64,000 bases of DNA from assembly GCA_949358305.1 (NCBI GenBank), contig OX442314.1:31047118-31111117 (forward strand). Reading direction: 5' to 3'. This document shows, piece by piece, positions 20,826 through 32,131 of this stretch (position 1 is its first letter; every line of letters begins with the position of its first letter). The position numbers and the translations under genes were made by a program. The notes under the pieces are model-generated. The model saw only the letters and a list, made by a program, of their open reading frames with translations, was not told where the DNA came from and did not search any database. Source of the DNA: Strigamia acuminata. Its lineage: Eukaryota; Arthropoda; Chilopoda; Geophilomorpha; Linotaeniidae.

Positions 20826-21720
20826 TTGAATTTTGTCCTCAGATGGGTGGTTTTTCAATCTAATGCTTCATGCTTAGTTTATTTAACATTGTATCGTATT
20901 TACTTCACCGTTTCTTTTGAATTTTGCGACTTGATTTTATCAAATATTGCATTCAATTTCAATCCGTGCTTCGAGTTTCAAGGGAGTGGTCATTTATCAA
21001 ATCAATAAAAAACAGGAAAATTCTGAGGAATGGAAATATTACTGTGAAAATTACTGATAATCTATGAAATTTCTAATATTTCGTCCAATTTTTATTTTAT
21101 TTCAATAGATATTTGTTCTTTATTGATTTTTTCACCTACTCATCAATTTTGATACATGAAAGTTACAACTGTAAGCTGTCTAAAAAATCTTGGTGCAAAC
21201 AAAATCAAAGGTAAAAATTGTTTTTAAATGAGTGAGGATGAGCAAGAGAAAATACACTGAGGATTTGTTCTATCTTGAACGGATATCGTGTTTTTTCTCG
21301 TGTGAACCCCGCACTTATTGTTTTTAAATGAGGCGGATGCGCAAGAGAAAATACACTAATGATTTGTTCTATCGTGATCGGAAATCGTGTTTTATCTCGT
21401 GTGAACCCCGTATTTGTTCTCACAACGGAAAGGCGTCGGCCGACTCGGCTCGTGAGTGCGCTTCGTTCTTGCTGATCATAGTTTATTTCGATTAATTTTT
21501 GCTCTCAGATGGGTAATTTTTCAACATAATGTACCAAAGTATGTTTGTTTAGCATTGTGTCAGGTTTGTTTCACTACTTATTCGAATTCGCAGCTTGTTT
21601 TTATCGATCGAACATTTCATTCCATCCGTGTGTCATATTTCAAGGGAGTGGTAAGTCAAAAAGCAGCAAAATTGTTCGATTTGGAAATGGTGAGGGGAAA
21701 TTAATCACACTGTACGAAAA
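20826..21720 (+). repeat. Diverged 180-bp duplication flanking a 100-bp tandem pair
   Basis: A segment from about 20826 to 21000 (with CTCAGATGGGT and TTTCAAGGGAGTGGT near its ends) is repeated, diverged, at about 21480-21655. Between them, 21220-21419 is two tandem copies of a 100-bp unit that starts GTTTTTAAATGAG and contains GCAAGAGAAAATACACT. Short frames across these units have no recognisable protein. Confidence 0.55.
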
Positions 21721-22139
21721 TTTCTAGTTTTTCTGTACTTTTTTATGTTTTTATTTTATTTTATTTTTTTAAAAGTTTTATTTATTTATTTTTCTACACA
21801 CGCAATAATTGCTAGTAGTATTGCTAGACAAATTTGGTTTCTTATACTTCTCAGATCATCTCCAAAATTTGGATTTAGGGCTAATGAAGGTCGGAAATCA
21901 ATGACGTTGACAATTTTGGACGCAAACGGAAACGAGGCAGGAAAACGAGATAAATGGCTATAGGTTAAGGGGGAAGTTGTTATCGCTGGTTTTACAGTGT
22001 TAGTGGGAAGGGGGGGGGGGGTCGGTTAAGTATGATTGTTCCCAAAATGGTAAATAAGTTAGTAAATTAGGGGGTGTAAAATCCAACTCTCAACCTCCAC
22101 GTGGTCACCCCTGGAGAAACTGAGAAACTGACGACTTGA
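21721..22139. other. AT-rich spacer with G tract
   Basis: No gene. It includes an 11-base G run near 22010. Confidence 0.4.
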
Positions 22140-22320
22140 ACTAAACTCTATTCCAAAAAGTATTACAAATACTCCCATTGGTTGGGAGATTCACAGTTCA
22201 GTTGTGTCTTGAATATGATGCTGTTTTCAGATTCCAGTAGACTTGTGCGAAGATTTTTAATGTGTCTCAACCAACCAACCAATGGGAGTATTTGTAATAC
22301 TTTTTGGAATAGAGTTTAGT
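22140..22320. repeat. Inverted repeat with 45-46 bp perfect arms (foldback/MITE candidate)
   Basis: Left arm 22140-22185 and right arm 22275-22320 are exact reverse complements (outer end ACTAAACTCTATTCC), with an 89-bp centre. No clear target duplication is visible outside the arms. A foldback or miniature inverted-repeat element is the simplest reading. The plus frame 22282-22575 that crosses the right arm is a by-product. Confidence 0.8.
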
Positions 22321-22429
22321 CTCAGTGGAACCAAAAGAGAGCTCTGGTCAAATGCAGCTGCATGCAATTTATCCTGCTTTCAATTTAAAAAAAATATATT
22401 TTGTGGTAGATATATTTTGTATTGTAAGC

Positions 22430-22650
22430 CCGCATACCTCACAACTAACGTGGCATTTACATTTATTTGTATTGTAAGCCTGCAAATCCTACAAGATTGT
22501 GGCATTTACATTTATTTGTATTGTAAGCCTGCAAATCCTACAAGATTGTGGCATTTACATTTATTTGTATTGTAAGCCTGCAAATCCTACAAGATTGTGG
22601 CATTTACATTTATTTGTATTGTAAGCCTGCAATCCTACATGTGGCATTTA
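22430..22650. repeat. 49-bp tandem repeat, about 4 units
   Basis: Units starting GCCTGCAAATCCTACAAG recur at 22478, 22527, 22576 and 22625, exactly 49 bp apart; the first and last are partial or diverged (for example GCCCGCATACC). The middle units are identical, so expansion is recent. Confidence 0.9.
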
Positions 22651-22956
22651 CATGATTTTATACCGCAATTTATACCACATTGTTACATGAATGTGGCATC
22701 TATTTTATTCAATATTTTCTTCAGAAGATTTTTGAAATATTTGTGCAGGTGCTGTTGTTGTTGGTTCTTGATTCAATTATTGAGATTGATTGTTCCTTGA
22801 TCTTGTTTTACATACACTACAACTGTTTTTCCTTCAAATTTGTTAGTAGTTATTTGGCCATTTGTGTAAAATGATAATTTTTATATTTTACTTTCTTGGC
22901 TTTCTGGTTTTGATTTGGTTTTCTATTCACATTACCATTCAAAGGTTAATTTACCT
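22651..22956. other. AT-rich spacer
   Basis: No gene is seen. Confidence 0.4.
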
Positions 22957-24330
22957 CTAAATTTTTCCCAAATGTTTTGGTCTAATAGTTTCTCCAGTTT
23001 CTGTTTGACCTTCTACCTTCCCCATCGAGTCACGGGCAGACCACGTTTGTCGGGCCACCAGCCGTGTTTGTACTTTGTTAAAATTTGGCTCTCTTACTCC
23101 TCTTGTACCAACTTTCGGATTTGTTCCAGTCTGGCGCCGGAAATCCACTCCCAGACGGTATTCTGCCGCTCCAATTAAATCGCTCATACCCCGTTGGCCT
23201 CCACCGGTGCACCTGACGAGCCGCATTCGGATACGTTGAGTCTGAATAGGCAAGGCATTCAAACTTTTATTCCCTAACAGTGGAACTAGAGGCTTGCGGT
23301 TCGTGGAAATTTAAATCTCGTCCCATCAAGTACTTTGAAAATTTCTCACATGCCCACGTGACCCCCACTCTGATGTCGTTTACCTGTATAAACGAAGCGT
23401 CCTCCAAATCATTAATGACCACTAATTCTGATGATGAAAGTTGGGTCAAAACACTGAGGTGGTCTTTCTATCTCGAGGAAACATTCGTCGGAGGCTTCCG
23501 GATCCCACTCGATCTCCTGAGAACTTTGGGTTGCATCCTTTTCCAGAAGGAAATTTAGTGTTTCATCCTGATTGGTTTAAGTATGGCGGCCACGCATTTT
23601 CTGGTATGGGTTGCGGATCTGCGGGTGGATGTTCATCCCAAGACAAGATTTTCGATACGCTTCGGTACAACGATAAAGGGAATCTCGGAATCCCTGATTT
23701 GCCCACTCAAATTTCATCATCACTCGTCCAATTAGTTGGTAAGAATTGGTTTTTTCGAACAAATGTGCTCTTCGTTTCTTTTTGGCCGCCGGAAACAGTT
23801 GTTGGGAGTTGCTAAGCGATGCTGCCAACACGCTGGTCCAGTCCATCCATGAGGGAAAGGCTGGGAGGGTAGCTGTTTGCACAGGCGAGTCGCCTAAAAC
23901 AAACTCGCAAATTAGTGAGGCCTTCGTAGCCACCCAAATTAAGGTTCATTCGCCTCCGACACCGACGTTATCTCAAATGGCAGCCAGTTAAAGCAAAACT
24001 GCCCAAATGGTGTTATAAAGATGGTCAACAGCTGACTCCTCTCCAACAGCCCCATAGAATTTGTTAAATGCAGCAAACTTGGTGACAAATCTCGATCTCA
24101 CGACAAACGATATAGTAGTGTAGACATTCGGCAACACCGTCCTTAGCCTCCGGACACCCCGGTTTAGCAGTATCAAATGCACACAAATTCGAATGCATCG
24201 ATCCCCCTTTTTTGCTGTGAACATTCCCGCCAACCATTTTGTAGGTCCCTCCACCCAACTAATCACTCCCTATTCCAACATTGAATCCAGCTGCTTCTTT
24301 ACTCGCGGTACTGGAATTGGCATGGTATAT
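22957..24330 (-). pseudogene. Decayed Gypsy pol fragment (RT to RNase H)
   Basis: Minus-strand frames give, in pol order, the start of reverse transcriptase (IPVPRVKKQLDSMLE, a stop, then VISWVEGPTKW and RICVHLILLN at 24330-24150), RNase H remnants (FIQVNDIRVGVTWACEKF and KYLMGRDL at 23430-23300) and the connection after RNase H (TQRIRMRLVR at 23250). These match typical VI.SPTEW, Q.EKE.LGVTWACERF and RIQRFRMRLMR boxes. Stops, shifts and an unmatched centre (23933-23577) show long decay. It lies directly downstream of recombinase copy 2 on the same strand, so it probably inserted into or replaced that gene's 3' end. Confidence 0.55.
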
Positions 24331-24439
24331 TTCTTTCACATGCGCCGAGTCGAAAAACTAAGGAGTTTGGCTACTTCTCCTTTTACGTACTATGGTCTGG
24401 AGAATAACAAAATTCTTTCTCCCGTACAAAGGTTCTAGC

Positions 24440-25616
24440 TCTCTCACGTATCTGACTAATGGTATAATGCCTTGCCAATTCGGCCAACTCGTCAGTTTAG
24501 CCGGTGTGGGGACGCGGAGTGAGTCGTTGCGCCACCTCTTTGATATGACGATTTGTATCCTTTTTGATTCTCAACCACATGGAGACAATGTAGTCGAGAG
24601 ACAAGGCCAGATCCCACGCTGCGTTTTCCTTCCAGCCCGAGACCAAATTTTATGAAATTATCCTGGCCACGTCGGTCGTGTCTGGACGACAGGTTGCGCT
24701 GTCCCTGGCCACATCAGTCGCACTTGGGCGTAGGTTTGAACGAAAGAGTTTCTAACAAAGCGTGAAGAGTCGATTCTACTTCGGATCTTGAATTCGGTCA
24801 CCACAGCCTGTCCGTCGACTTTGCGTCGAAGATTCCACTCTCCAATGGTCATTTGTGTGGCATTGCCCTGGCGCGCACCGTTTAGCATCAACAGTTCGGA
24901 TATGAGAACGTCTCTTATGTGCGTGGCCGTTTTTCCTTCCCATTCGGCTTTGGGGATTCGTCCTCGGTCGAGAGACCTGTGTATTTCTTTTACGTGTGCC
25001 GAGGCAATGTCTCATCATATCGGGCGTGGGAGCGCAGACCGAATCTCGTTGAGCCACCTCTTTAATGCGGCGATTTGTATCTTTTTTAATATTCTTTAGC
25101 CAAATTGAGATCATGTAGTCTAGTGACAACGATAAATCCCAGGCTGAGTTTTCTTTCCAGTCTGAAATTTGTGTAAATTTTATATAATTTAAATAGAGGC
25201 GTATTGATGATACATGGCTGAGGACAGATCCTGGAGCGTATGAACCAGGCCTTTGCTCCTTGGAGCATTGATCTTTTTCCACAGAGGGATGCTAAGAAGC
25301 GCTTGGTTTGCTTTACGTGCTGGCGTGCAGTTCGAATGCCTTTGTTGTGTCCAGCTGGGTTACATAGCCACTTCTCGAATTTGTCGATTGATGTGCCGTT
25401 TTGCCTGTAATCTAGGTATTTTATCATTTCCACAGGTAGATCTGGCGCCTCGGGATCACTGCTGGTATCGCTCGAGCTGTTGCTGGTGCTGGTGTCGGTG
25501 CAGTTTGTTTGAATTTCGTTCGCATCACTGTCTGACGTCGCTAAGTGTTGGTCGTGTTGTTTCTCTGAGTTTTTGTTTCTTTTCTTCTTTTTTGGTGTAG
25601 GGTTTTTGTTTGACAC
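24440..25616 (-). pseudogene. Tyrosine recombinase (Crypton-like), copy 2, truncated and partly duplicated
   Basis: From the ATG at 25616: a Lys/Asn/Ser-rich tail, then TSIDKFEKWLCNPAG, IRTARQHVKQTKRFLASL, and (other frame) SAWDLSLSLDYMISIWL with KDTNRRIKEVAQR, then the catalytic-Arg box ARQGNATQMTIGEW at about 24880-24840. The Arg box closely resembles ALRQGCATRMTLGEW of copy 1. The C-terminal His/Tyr part is missing. Below 24660 the segment with AAWDLALSLDYIVSMWL and KDTNRHIKEVAQR appears again, a diverged second copy of the core-binding region. Frameshifts and truncation make it inactive. The family is inferred to be a YR transposon related to copy 1. Confidence 0.55.
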
Positions 25617-26211
25617 GGCTCTCCCACCTGTTGTTTCGCATGTGACGAATGCCGTCGTTTCCCAGCATTCATCATTTTCTTGATTACTAAAACTTTCTGA
25701 CTACTAAAACTTTAAAATCTGAATAATCATTATGGAAAAGACCTCGCTGAAAGACAGCGGGCCTAAACGCTCAGTTTAATGAAACGATTCCGAATTCCCT
25801 CACTAGTTTAATTAAGTTTCTGGATTCTCTCACCACCGGTTTACCAAGGTCTCTGTGTTGCACTTGACGTAACTGGGCTGATCAACTAGTAGAGCGGGGG
25901 TAGTTTTATAGCTTACTTGCTAAGCAAATTAACTTAGACTTGGCAGAAGAGTTTGGGATCTGAAGCAGTTAACATGGCTCTAATTTGGCTTAGACATAAT
26001 TGAAATGGCTTTACATTGATTATCATTCTTGCTTTATCATTTAGGTTTAATTTAGGTTAAGTTATGATTGATTTATTGTAATAAATCCCATGAATAAAGG
26101 AGATTTAATTTAAAAGTTAAATCAAAGACTTCTCAATTCATTTCACCTAAGATTTCCAAGGTCTCTAGCATTTATAATTAATAATTGTTATGTGTGTTTA
26201 TCTCACACGTA
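25617..26211. other. Non-coding, possible transcript-end or LTR-like sequence
   Basis: No frame is supported. It contains two AATAAA-type signals near 26080-26100 and a GC-richer block at 25740-25880. It may be LTR or UTR sequence, but no repeat partner is seen in this window. Confidence 0.3.
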
Positions 26212-26994
26212 TCAAAGTGGTGGAGATGCAGGGCAGGACTCGTACATATGATGAGTAAGTGGGCCAACTAGACCAAACCATCCACCACACATGTCGCCAA
26301 CCATATTTACAGTTGGTGAAACGTTGAACTGAGCGACCCCCTCTTTGTCAATAACATCACCGAATGCCCTGAGATAACTCTCAATAGGCTCAGGTAACTC
26401 GAAGTCACCTTTCATCAAATCGTTGAGCGAATCTTCATCAACGGTAATGAGTCCGTGATGGCGACGAATTGCTGCGAGCCTTGCCCAAACATGTATCATG
26501 ATATAGTATGCAAAGGCTGATTCAAGGAGGGTTCGTCTTAAATTATTGTTTGCAACTGACATCTCATTGTAAGTTGGCGAGATGATGGTCATTAATCCGT
26601 CAAAGGTCGGTGCAAATTCTTTGATGCCAGGAATCTGAGCGAGGATTGTTCCTTCGTCAACGAGAAAAGCGTCCACATACATTGGATCGTTCTTCTCCTC
26701 AGATGGGTTTGTGGAGATCTTGATTCCAGTGGGCTTCTTCACCTCAATGTTTGGCGTGGGGACGACGTTGGGAAGCGGTGCTCCCTGTCCTCGATTCTTG
26801 TCTCCCTTCTTTGTCAAGTTAACAAGGGGCTTGGAAACGTCCGAAAAACCACGAATAAAGTTGCGATAATAAGAACATAATCCAAGAAAACCTTGCAACT
26901 GTTTCACGGATGTTGGTTTAGGAAAGTATGCATTGGTTATGTAACTAGGTATACTCAGATATTTTATATGTTGGGTTTTTCTAAGCCGAGGCAA
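26212..26994 (-). pseudogene. Chimeric frame: Gypsy RT segment joined to a capsid-like segment
   Basis: One open frame of 260 codons. Residues 1-23 are the flank peptide shared with the 5.6-kb repeat. Residues 24-66 are the Gypsy reverse transcriptase/RNase H boundary (TSVKQLQGFLGLCSYYRNF, VSKPLVNLTKKG). After a proline-rich joint, residues about 98-260 form a different globular segment with LESAFAYYIMIHVWARL, SYLRAFGDVIDKEG and GPLTHHMYESCPASPP. The last boxes resemble the C-terminal part of partitivirus-type dsRNA virus coat proteins (FG..G, then FG.V...TH..YE). That match is by pattern from memory and needs a profile search. If right, this is an endogenous viral fragment fused in frame to a retroelement piece. 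No N-terminal start of either parent is present. Confidence 0.45.
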
Positions 26995-27363
26995 ATTTAC
27001 CTGCAGGCACGTCCCTTTTTAAATTGTAGTTTGATTGTTCTTTGCATTTTAAAACACTATGGGAATTATTCTGAAAGAAATTTCCTAATAATTCCTGTTT
27101 GACAGTTTCATTAGAAGGAAAACTAGTGTGTTTTTCAATGGTATTTTCGTTTGAATTTGGAATTTGGAGGATGCATGATGAGCTTCAATTCCAATGTCCA
27201 ATCTTTCAAGAAATGACCAGTGGCTGTAGTGTTGTAATAAACCTTTATTTTGGTTTCCATCGGCTGTAGTAGTCACAGTTCAACAAATTACTTTGTTTTA
27301 TAAATATGTAAGCACATGGATAAGAACTAACACTTGGTGAATAAGCTGCTGGACATGTGACAT
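26925..27363. repeat. Copy of the 5.6-5.9 kb dispersed repeat
   Basis: Matches 5620-5935, with about 120 extra bases at 27040-27170 that the other copy lacks. Both end at the same ACACTTGGTGAATAAGCTGC block. Confidence 0.65.
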
Positions 27364-28769
27364 CATGAATAGTGAATTATGAAATATAATAAATATTTGC
27401 CCAAATCATTTTTATCATTTATCATAATGGCCAGCATGATAGCGTGTGAAATCACACAGGAAAACGAATAAAATTGTGAAAACTGTCAAACTCGGGAGAA
27501 ATAAATCACAAACTTCTCCAGCGATTGATGTTATTGATGACATTGAATTCAGTCTGTAAATTTAAAAGAAACAACTATTCGAAGTAGTAACGTTAAATTT
27601 GATAGTTTTTGTCAAAGAACTCGGTGAAAAAAAGCTAATTAAACCGAATTTAAAAAGTGATAAAAGTGTGTTATCCTTATCCAGTGCCGTTAAGAGCGAT
27701 TTGAAAGGAACGTGTCCGTCCGATAATGATATAAGAAAACGAAAGAATTCATGTTTTGGAATGAAATCGTTCAATGTAAAGAAATTAAGGAAAATTTCAC
27801 CAGAAACTCCCATTTTGAACAAGGAACGTGAAAACCCTTAGAAACTGAAAATGAAGGCGACGGGAAGGAAAGAAACTGAGTCTTCCAGCCATACTTCCAC
27901 GTTCAATATAAAAGGACAAACCCGTCATTTACGAGTTATGTTTTCAGTGATAATTGAAATTTAATTCTTTCATAGCTACTGCTTTATTTGAAGAGTTATT
28001 TTAGGTTTAATTCTACTAAATAACTATTTATGAATAATGAGTAGTTATGATGTCATATTAGTTAGCATTGAAATGAGTCGATTACACACAGATTGCAAAA
28101 CTGCAAATTAATACCTCATCTTTCAAGCTCACTGTAACATTTATCAAGAATTTGAGGAGTTTCCAGTCATCCTATTGTAAATTTACGCAATATTTTAATT
28201 ATATTCTAATATTCTAAAAAACCTCATCACCATCAGACCAACCGTGTACTCATTCGGCGTCTGTGGAACTTACGTAAGGATAAAGGATTTCCAAACATTC
28301 CCTGACGAGCAGTTTTCGTACCTGCAGTTTTCTCGCGAATCTCGCCCTTCTATCTGACGAAAGGTTACAAAGGTCCGGACACGGCCCAGTGTGCCCAGAT
28401 ACCTTTACCAACGCACACGTAATAGGTTCGAAAAAACCGTACAAGAGCGGAGTCATTTCAAAGACATTTGTGAAAATAAGTTGGACCGCTCTTGACAATA
28501 TTCTAATTGTAACAGGTGTCACCACTTGTTAACAACAGTGGTGCACCAACTGCTGTTGGCAACATCTTTTACCTCTGTCCATGTCCTCTATGCCTTCACA
28601 AATGAATCCCAACATTCTTCGTTAAAAGCGAGCCCATTGACAGTAGGAATCAATGCGTCGTTGAAGGGTGAGGTTTTGTAATGACGAATGTGCACCAAAA
28701 TTCGACACTTTAAACTTGTTAACTGGTGCATACAAATCTGAATTTATGATGTAGGAATGAGGGTGTGAA
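27364..28769. other. Unassigned region with short frames
   Basis: A Lys/Ser-rich 80-codon plus frame (27599-27841) and a 91-codon minus frame (28525-28250) are present. Neither shows a motif. No gene is claimed. Confidence 0.3.
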
Positions 28770-29163
28770 TTAAAAGCCATTAGATTCCAACAGTCGTTGA
28801 ATGCAGTTCAGACTACATTTTAGAAGATAGTGAAGCTTGTACTCACAATCGTCAATTGGCTTGCCTAATTTTGCGCATCGATTGAGTATTGCTTCGGCTC
28901 TGTTAATGTAAGTGTCTACGTGTTCTTTACTGCTCATTTTCAGCTGGGTTAATTCGCAAGCACTCCTCATTTGTAAATTTTTTGTTGTGGCGGCCATGTT
29001 CATCTTTATCTGCTCCCATAGTTGCCTCGCTCTTTTTATCTGGGAATATTTCAACACTTGTGGAGCTGTCATCATGTTTAACATTGTGACATATGTGGCT
29101 GCGTTTTTGTCGTCCCACTCGTTCCACACTTTTTCTTTCGCATCGTAATCTGCCGCTCCTCGG
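28770..29163 (-). pseudogene. Ty1/copia gag fragment
   Basis: The minus frame reads AADYDAKEKVWNEWDDKNA, TAPQVLKYSQIKRARQLWEQ and KEHVDTYINRAEAILNRC, the layout of the copia Gag (UBN2-type) capsid region: W..WD.kA, then L..A...W..L, then V..YI..... L...G. The frame shifts near the end and no nucleocapsid knuckle, protease, integrase or RT follows, so only the 5' part of the element remains. It begins directly after a primer binding site and LTR, which supports the assignment. Confidence 0.65.
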
Positions 29164-29175
29164 CCTCTGCTACCA
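29164..29175 (-). promoter_or_regulatory. Primer binding site, initiator tRNA-Met type
   Basis: On the minus strand, TGGTAGCAGAGG matches the reverse complement of the 3' end of initiator tRNA-Met, the usual primer of Ty1/copia elements. It sits between the LTR end and the gag fragment. Confidence 0.65.
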
Positions 29176-29178
29176 TTT

Positions 29179-29412
29179 GTTATAATGTGAACAAACGAAT
29201 GGATTGGATTTAATGCAATTAAGCACGTCTACACTGGGTTACATTAAGTTGAGAATGATACAAAGAATGTGGCAGCGCCAAAAATAGATGGGCGTCACCA
29301 CGTGATAATACAAAAACACTAGCCTCAATCAAGGCACATATTAACTGCACATTAAGCTCAAGACAACACTGCTCTGTAACACTGAAATAAATTCTCCAGT
29401 TCGTCAAATACA
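29179..29412 (-). repeat. Putative 5' LTR of the copia element (about 234 bp)
   Basis: On the minus strand it begins TGTATTTGACG, ends TATAACA and contains AATAAA. The 3' end is well placed, 3 bases from the primer site. The 5' end is only a TG guess because no second LTR is present. Confidence 0.4.
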
Positions 29413-29529
29413 TTTCTCTTTGTTATTGTTTCTTATTTCTTCTTCTTTTTTCTGTGTGTTCTTGTTGATATTTGTCTTTTGACTTTTGTCTTTTCCTGCT
29501 TTTGTGTGACATTTCTTTTCATTAGGTGT

Positions 29530-31160
29530 TCACTTTAATGTGATTATTCTGCTTTGATATAACATTTAAAATAAAAACTATACAGAAAACTTAAGCTCTA
29601 CATCACTGTATCGAACGGAGTATCATTCACTTCCAACCGAATAAATGCAGTGAAATTAGGTAAATCTTTCTGATAGCTGAATCGAATATTTAGCAAGAGC
29701 TTTCATACAGTGTTGAACACACAAAGTGTATGTTTCCAGCATTGCTGTGGTGTTATAAAAATAAATGGTAGGTAGCGATGGATCGTCGTTGCAAAGCAGT
29801 CTTCCGATAACCTCCAAATTTTACTGTCCAACATTCAAAGCTGAACGAACAAAATCGTACAACTTCATTAGTTCTTCTTTTTTTATCGCCCATAAACAGT
29901 CATTAAAGTCAACGCAAGAACTCGTGTTTCTTTCGATGTTCAAAGTCAATTGAGTTAAGGTTGCAGGAACAGTCCATCGTCTCAGTCCATCTTCAAGAAT
30001 GACGATTAAAAGTAAAAGCAGCTTTTGAGATTGTGATACACTAACATGAGGAATTAACTTTGGTGATATAAACCATCCAATTTTGCACACTCTTGCAATA
30101 TGGCACGGCACATCTTCAATATCAGTTTACAAATGTCATCATCAATCTCACCTTTGTTCCATCGACATCGGTGTTCCACTGACAATATGCGTATGTAAAT
30201 CTGATCCGCTATCCTGGTGATGGACTTCGGATATAACAAAGATTATTTGTTTCTTCTATCATTGATAAAAATTCCTCGCACGGACTTATATATATTTTTT
30301 GTGTTGACATACTCTTTATGACATGTGTAAAACTCAAAACTTATGAGGCCATCTTGGAGGATTTCCAGAACAATAGTGATTAGGGTTTGACACATTGACA
30401 GTGTTACTGATGGCAAACGGTTCGGTAAAATGATCCACCTATTTTCGCATGTGTTTAAAATATAACACAGATTCAAAATGTTTGATAAATATCATAAAGT
30501 CAAACTCACCACCATAGCTTATTGCTTCTCCTTGATATTGAAAATATTTTTAGTAAATATAAAAAAAATTATTTTTTATTTAGTGGTTTTATCTTACCAC
30601 TGCTAATTTTTTTTTTTATCTCAAAGTTGTTTTTTGTACATTTCATTATGTGAACATCTCCAAAGGCATATATTTTTTATTTTTGTCAACTTGGTGTGGG
30701 AGAAAATTATTAAATTTTTTGGTCTTTCCAGAAATAGAAAGTGCACTCCATGTTTTCTTGTTACTGGTAGAACCATCACAATTGAATCCATTGACTTGTC
30801 CCAACATGATGTAATATGTTGGGACCTACGTTTAATAAAGGTGCGAATCTCTTCCTCTTGGATACAAATCTAAGTGTAGGCTTGTCAGCATCCGAAACAC
30901 GGTTTTATAATGCGGTACATTTTAAGCTTAGCTATTTGTATCATGCAGGAATGATGACTTGCAGTAAATCTTTTGCTGAAACATCATCTAGTGTGGCATT
31001 TTGTGAAGCAAAATACAGGCACGGATTGCTTACACTCTTTGCTTACACAGACAAAAATAAATTCTAACGCATGATTGGCATATTCACATTTCTGATTTTC
31101 TGGAGTTTGTTAACCCAAATTTACAAATCCATCAAATTTGAATGTTGATTTCTTGAAGTC
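29530..31160 (-). pseudogene. P-element-like transposon remnant, copy 3
   Basis: Collinear with copies 1 and 2. It keeps the two unexplained downstream pieces (MKLYDFVRSALNVGQ near 29850 and RCRWNKGEIDDDICKLIL near 30150, plus the CSGNPPRW-type piece at 30340-30470) and transposase remnants at 30650-31130 (SISGKTKKF, CDG..NKK and the FDGFVNLG region). About 140 bp not present in copies 1 and 2 interrupts it between roughly 30810 and 30953. Multiple stops are present. Overlapping frames of 61 and 96 codons are partial readings of the same remnant. Confidence 0.55.
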
Positions 31161-31222
31161 AAAGTTTCAGTAGACATGAATACTTCAAGTAACTTTAAAA
31201 AATTAAAATTAAGATTTCTACT

Positions 31223-31545
31223 TTATTTTTTTAAATAAAAAAATAAGATGAAATTTACCTTGTTGTTCGTGCAGTTTCTCTCATCCCTCAAAATTTGGCT
31301 GCGAATCTGTGCATTTGTCATTTCTTCTTTGACTATTACGATTATATAAATGTCTGTTGTCGTCTTTCGCGCACCACAAGCAGACGATCCCCATTCATCC
31401 CCTCCGGCAAGCTCTGTCGTAAAGCCATGCACGATACTGTTGATGTCAAATAATTTAAATTTTTCCGTAACAAAATATAAAAAGTAATTAATTTACTTAC
31501 AAAGTTTTCCGTCTAACGATAGTGGTTGTTGCAGTGCTTGCGCCA
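31223..31545 (-). pseudogene. ORF-gamma, copy 2 (two exons, one frameshift)
   Basis: Exon 1 runs from the ATG at about 31545 (MAQALQQPLSLDGKL) to a consensus donor CTTT|GTAAGT. Exon 2 starts after a TCAACAG acceptor near 31441 and encodes ALRQSLPEGMNGDRLL, then after a one-base shift CGARKTTTDIYIIVIV and EMTNAQIRSQILRDE. The pattern PPG/PEG.......CG....... VKIV....TNAQI..RI.. equals the intact copy at 33743-34021, and the intron falls at the matching place. Unlike the other copies, it is followed by a donor-like AAG|GTAAAT instead of a stop, so this paralogue may have a further exon. Confidence 0.45.
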
Positions 31546-31624
31546 TGTTGGAAATGAGTGTCAGGTGTGTTGGAAATGAGTGGTTGGTAATGTTAGAAAT
31601 GAGTGTTGGGTTATTTCTGAAAAC

Positions 31625-32105
31625 AGTCCCGTTTTGAATTGAAAACTTCTCAGTTTAGAACGCAGATAAACATGATTAGAATTCAAATAAAATTACAAAC
31701 GGAATTTCTGCCCGAGTATAGGTCTGGGGTTGCACTATTGAAAACATTCAATCAAATCATGTCTTTTCTTGTCGAATGCTATTTTCGTTGAAATTCATTT
31801 CTTCGTTTTCCCTGGTAATATAATGGAGTTTAAAAATTAGTTTAATTTAGCTTTTACAGTGGGGGAGCATAACTAAGTTAACAAACGCGACATGTAATGG
31901 GTAATAATGAATAACCCACACATGATAAAAAGGGAATAAGCTCTGACAGTAATTTTTTTTAAAATCATGCCTGTGCTTATTGTTTCTATCAAATGAAATA
32001 ATGCTAGAAAATGTCGAGAGACCAGTCAGAATACCAATAACTGATCCAATATCGGAAATTAGTTTTCTCAGAAGTATCATTGTAAAGTATGCATTGGATC
32101 TTGGC
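31625..32105. repeat. Copy of the 5.2-5.6 kb dispersed repeat
   Basis: Nearly identical to 5170-5620, including one unit of what is the 21-bp array there. It ends abruptly at about 32100, where ORF3-like sequence begins. Confidence 0.7.
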
Positions 32106-32131
32106 TTCGAGTCAAGCAACCACTCGGTTGC

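Noticed and set aside
19918-22022. G-quadruplex-type regulatory elements in the poly-G tracts at 19.9 and 22.0 kb
   Set aside because: Single homopolymer-like runs without a gene nearby. No function can be supported.
22957-23262. A 101-codon minus frame as an independent gene
   Set aside because: Its start (TQRIRMRLVR) matches the Gypsy connection after RNase H, so it is a piece of the decayed pol.
27599-27841. An 80-codon Lys/Ser-rich plus frame as a gene
   Set aside because: No motif, no paralogue and no splice or promoter context; such frames are expected by chance.
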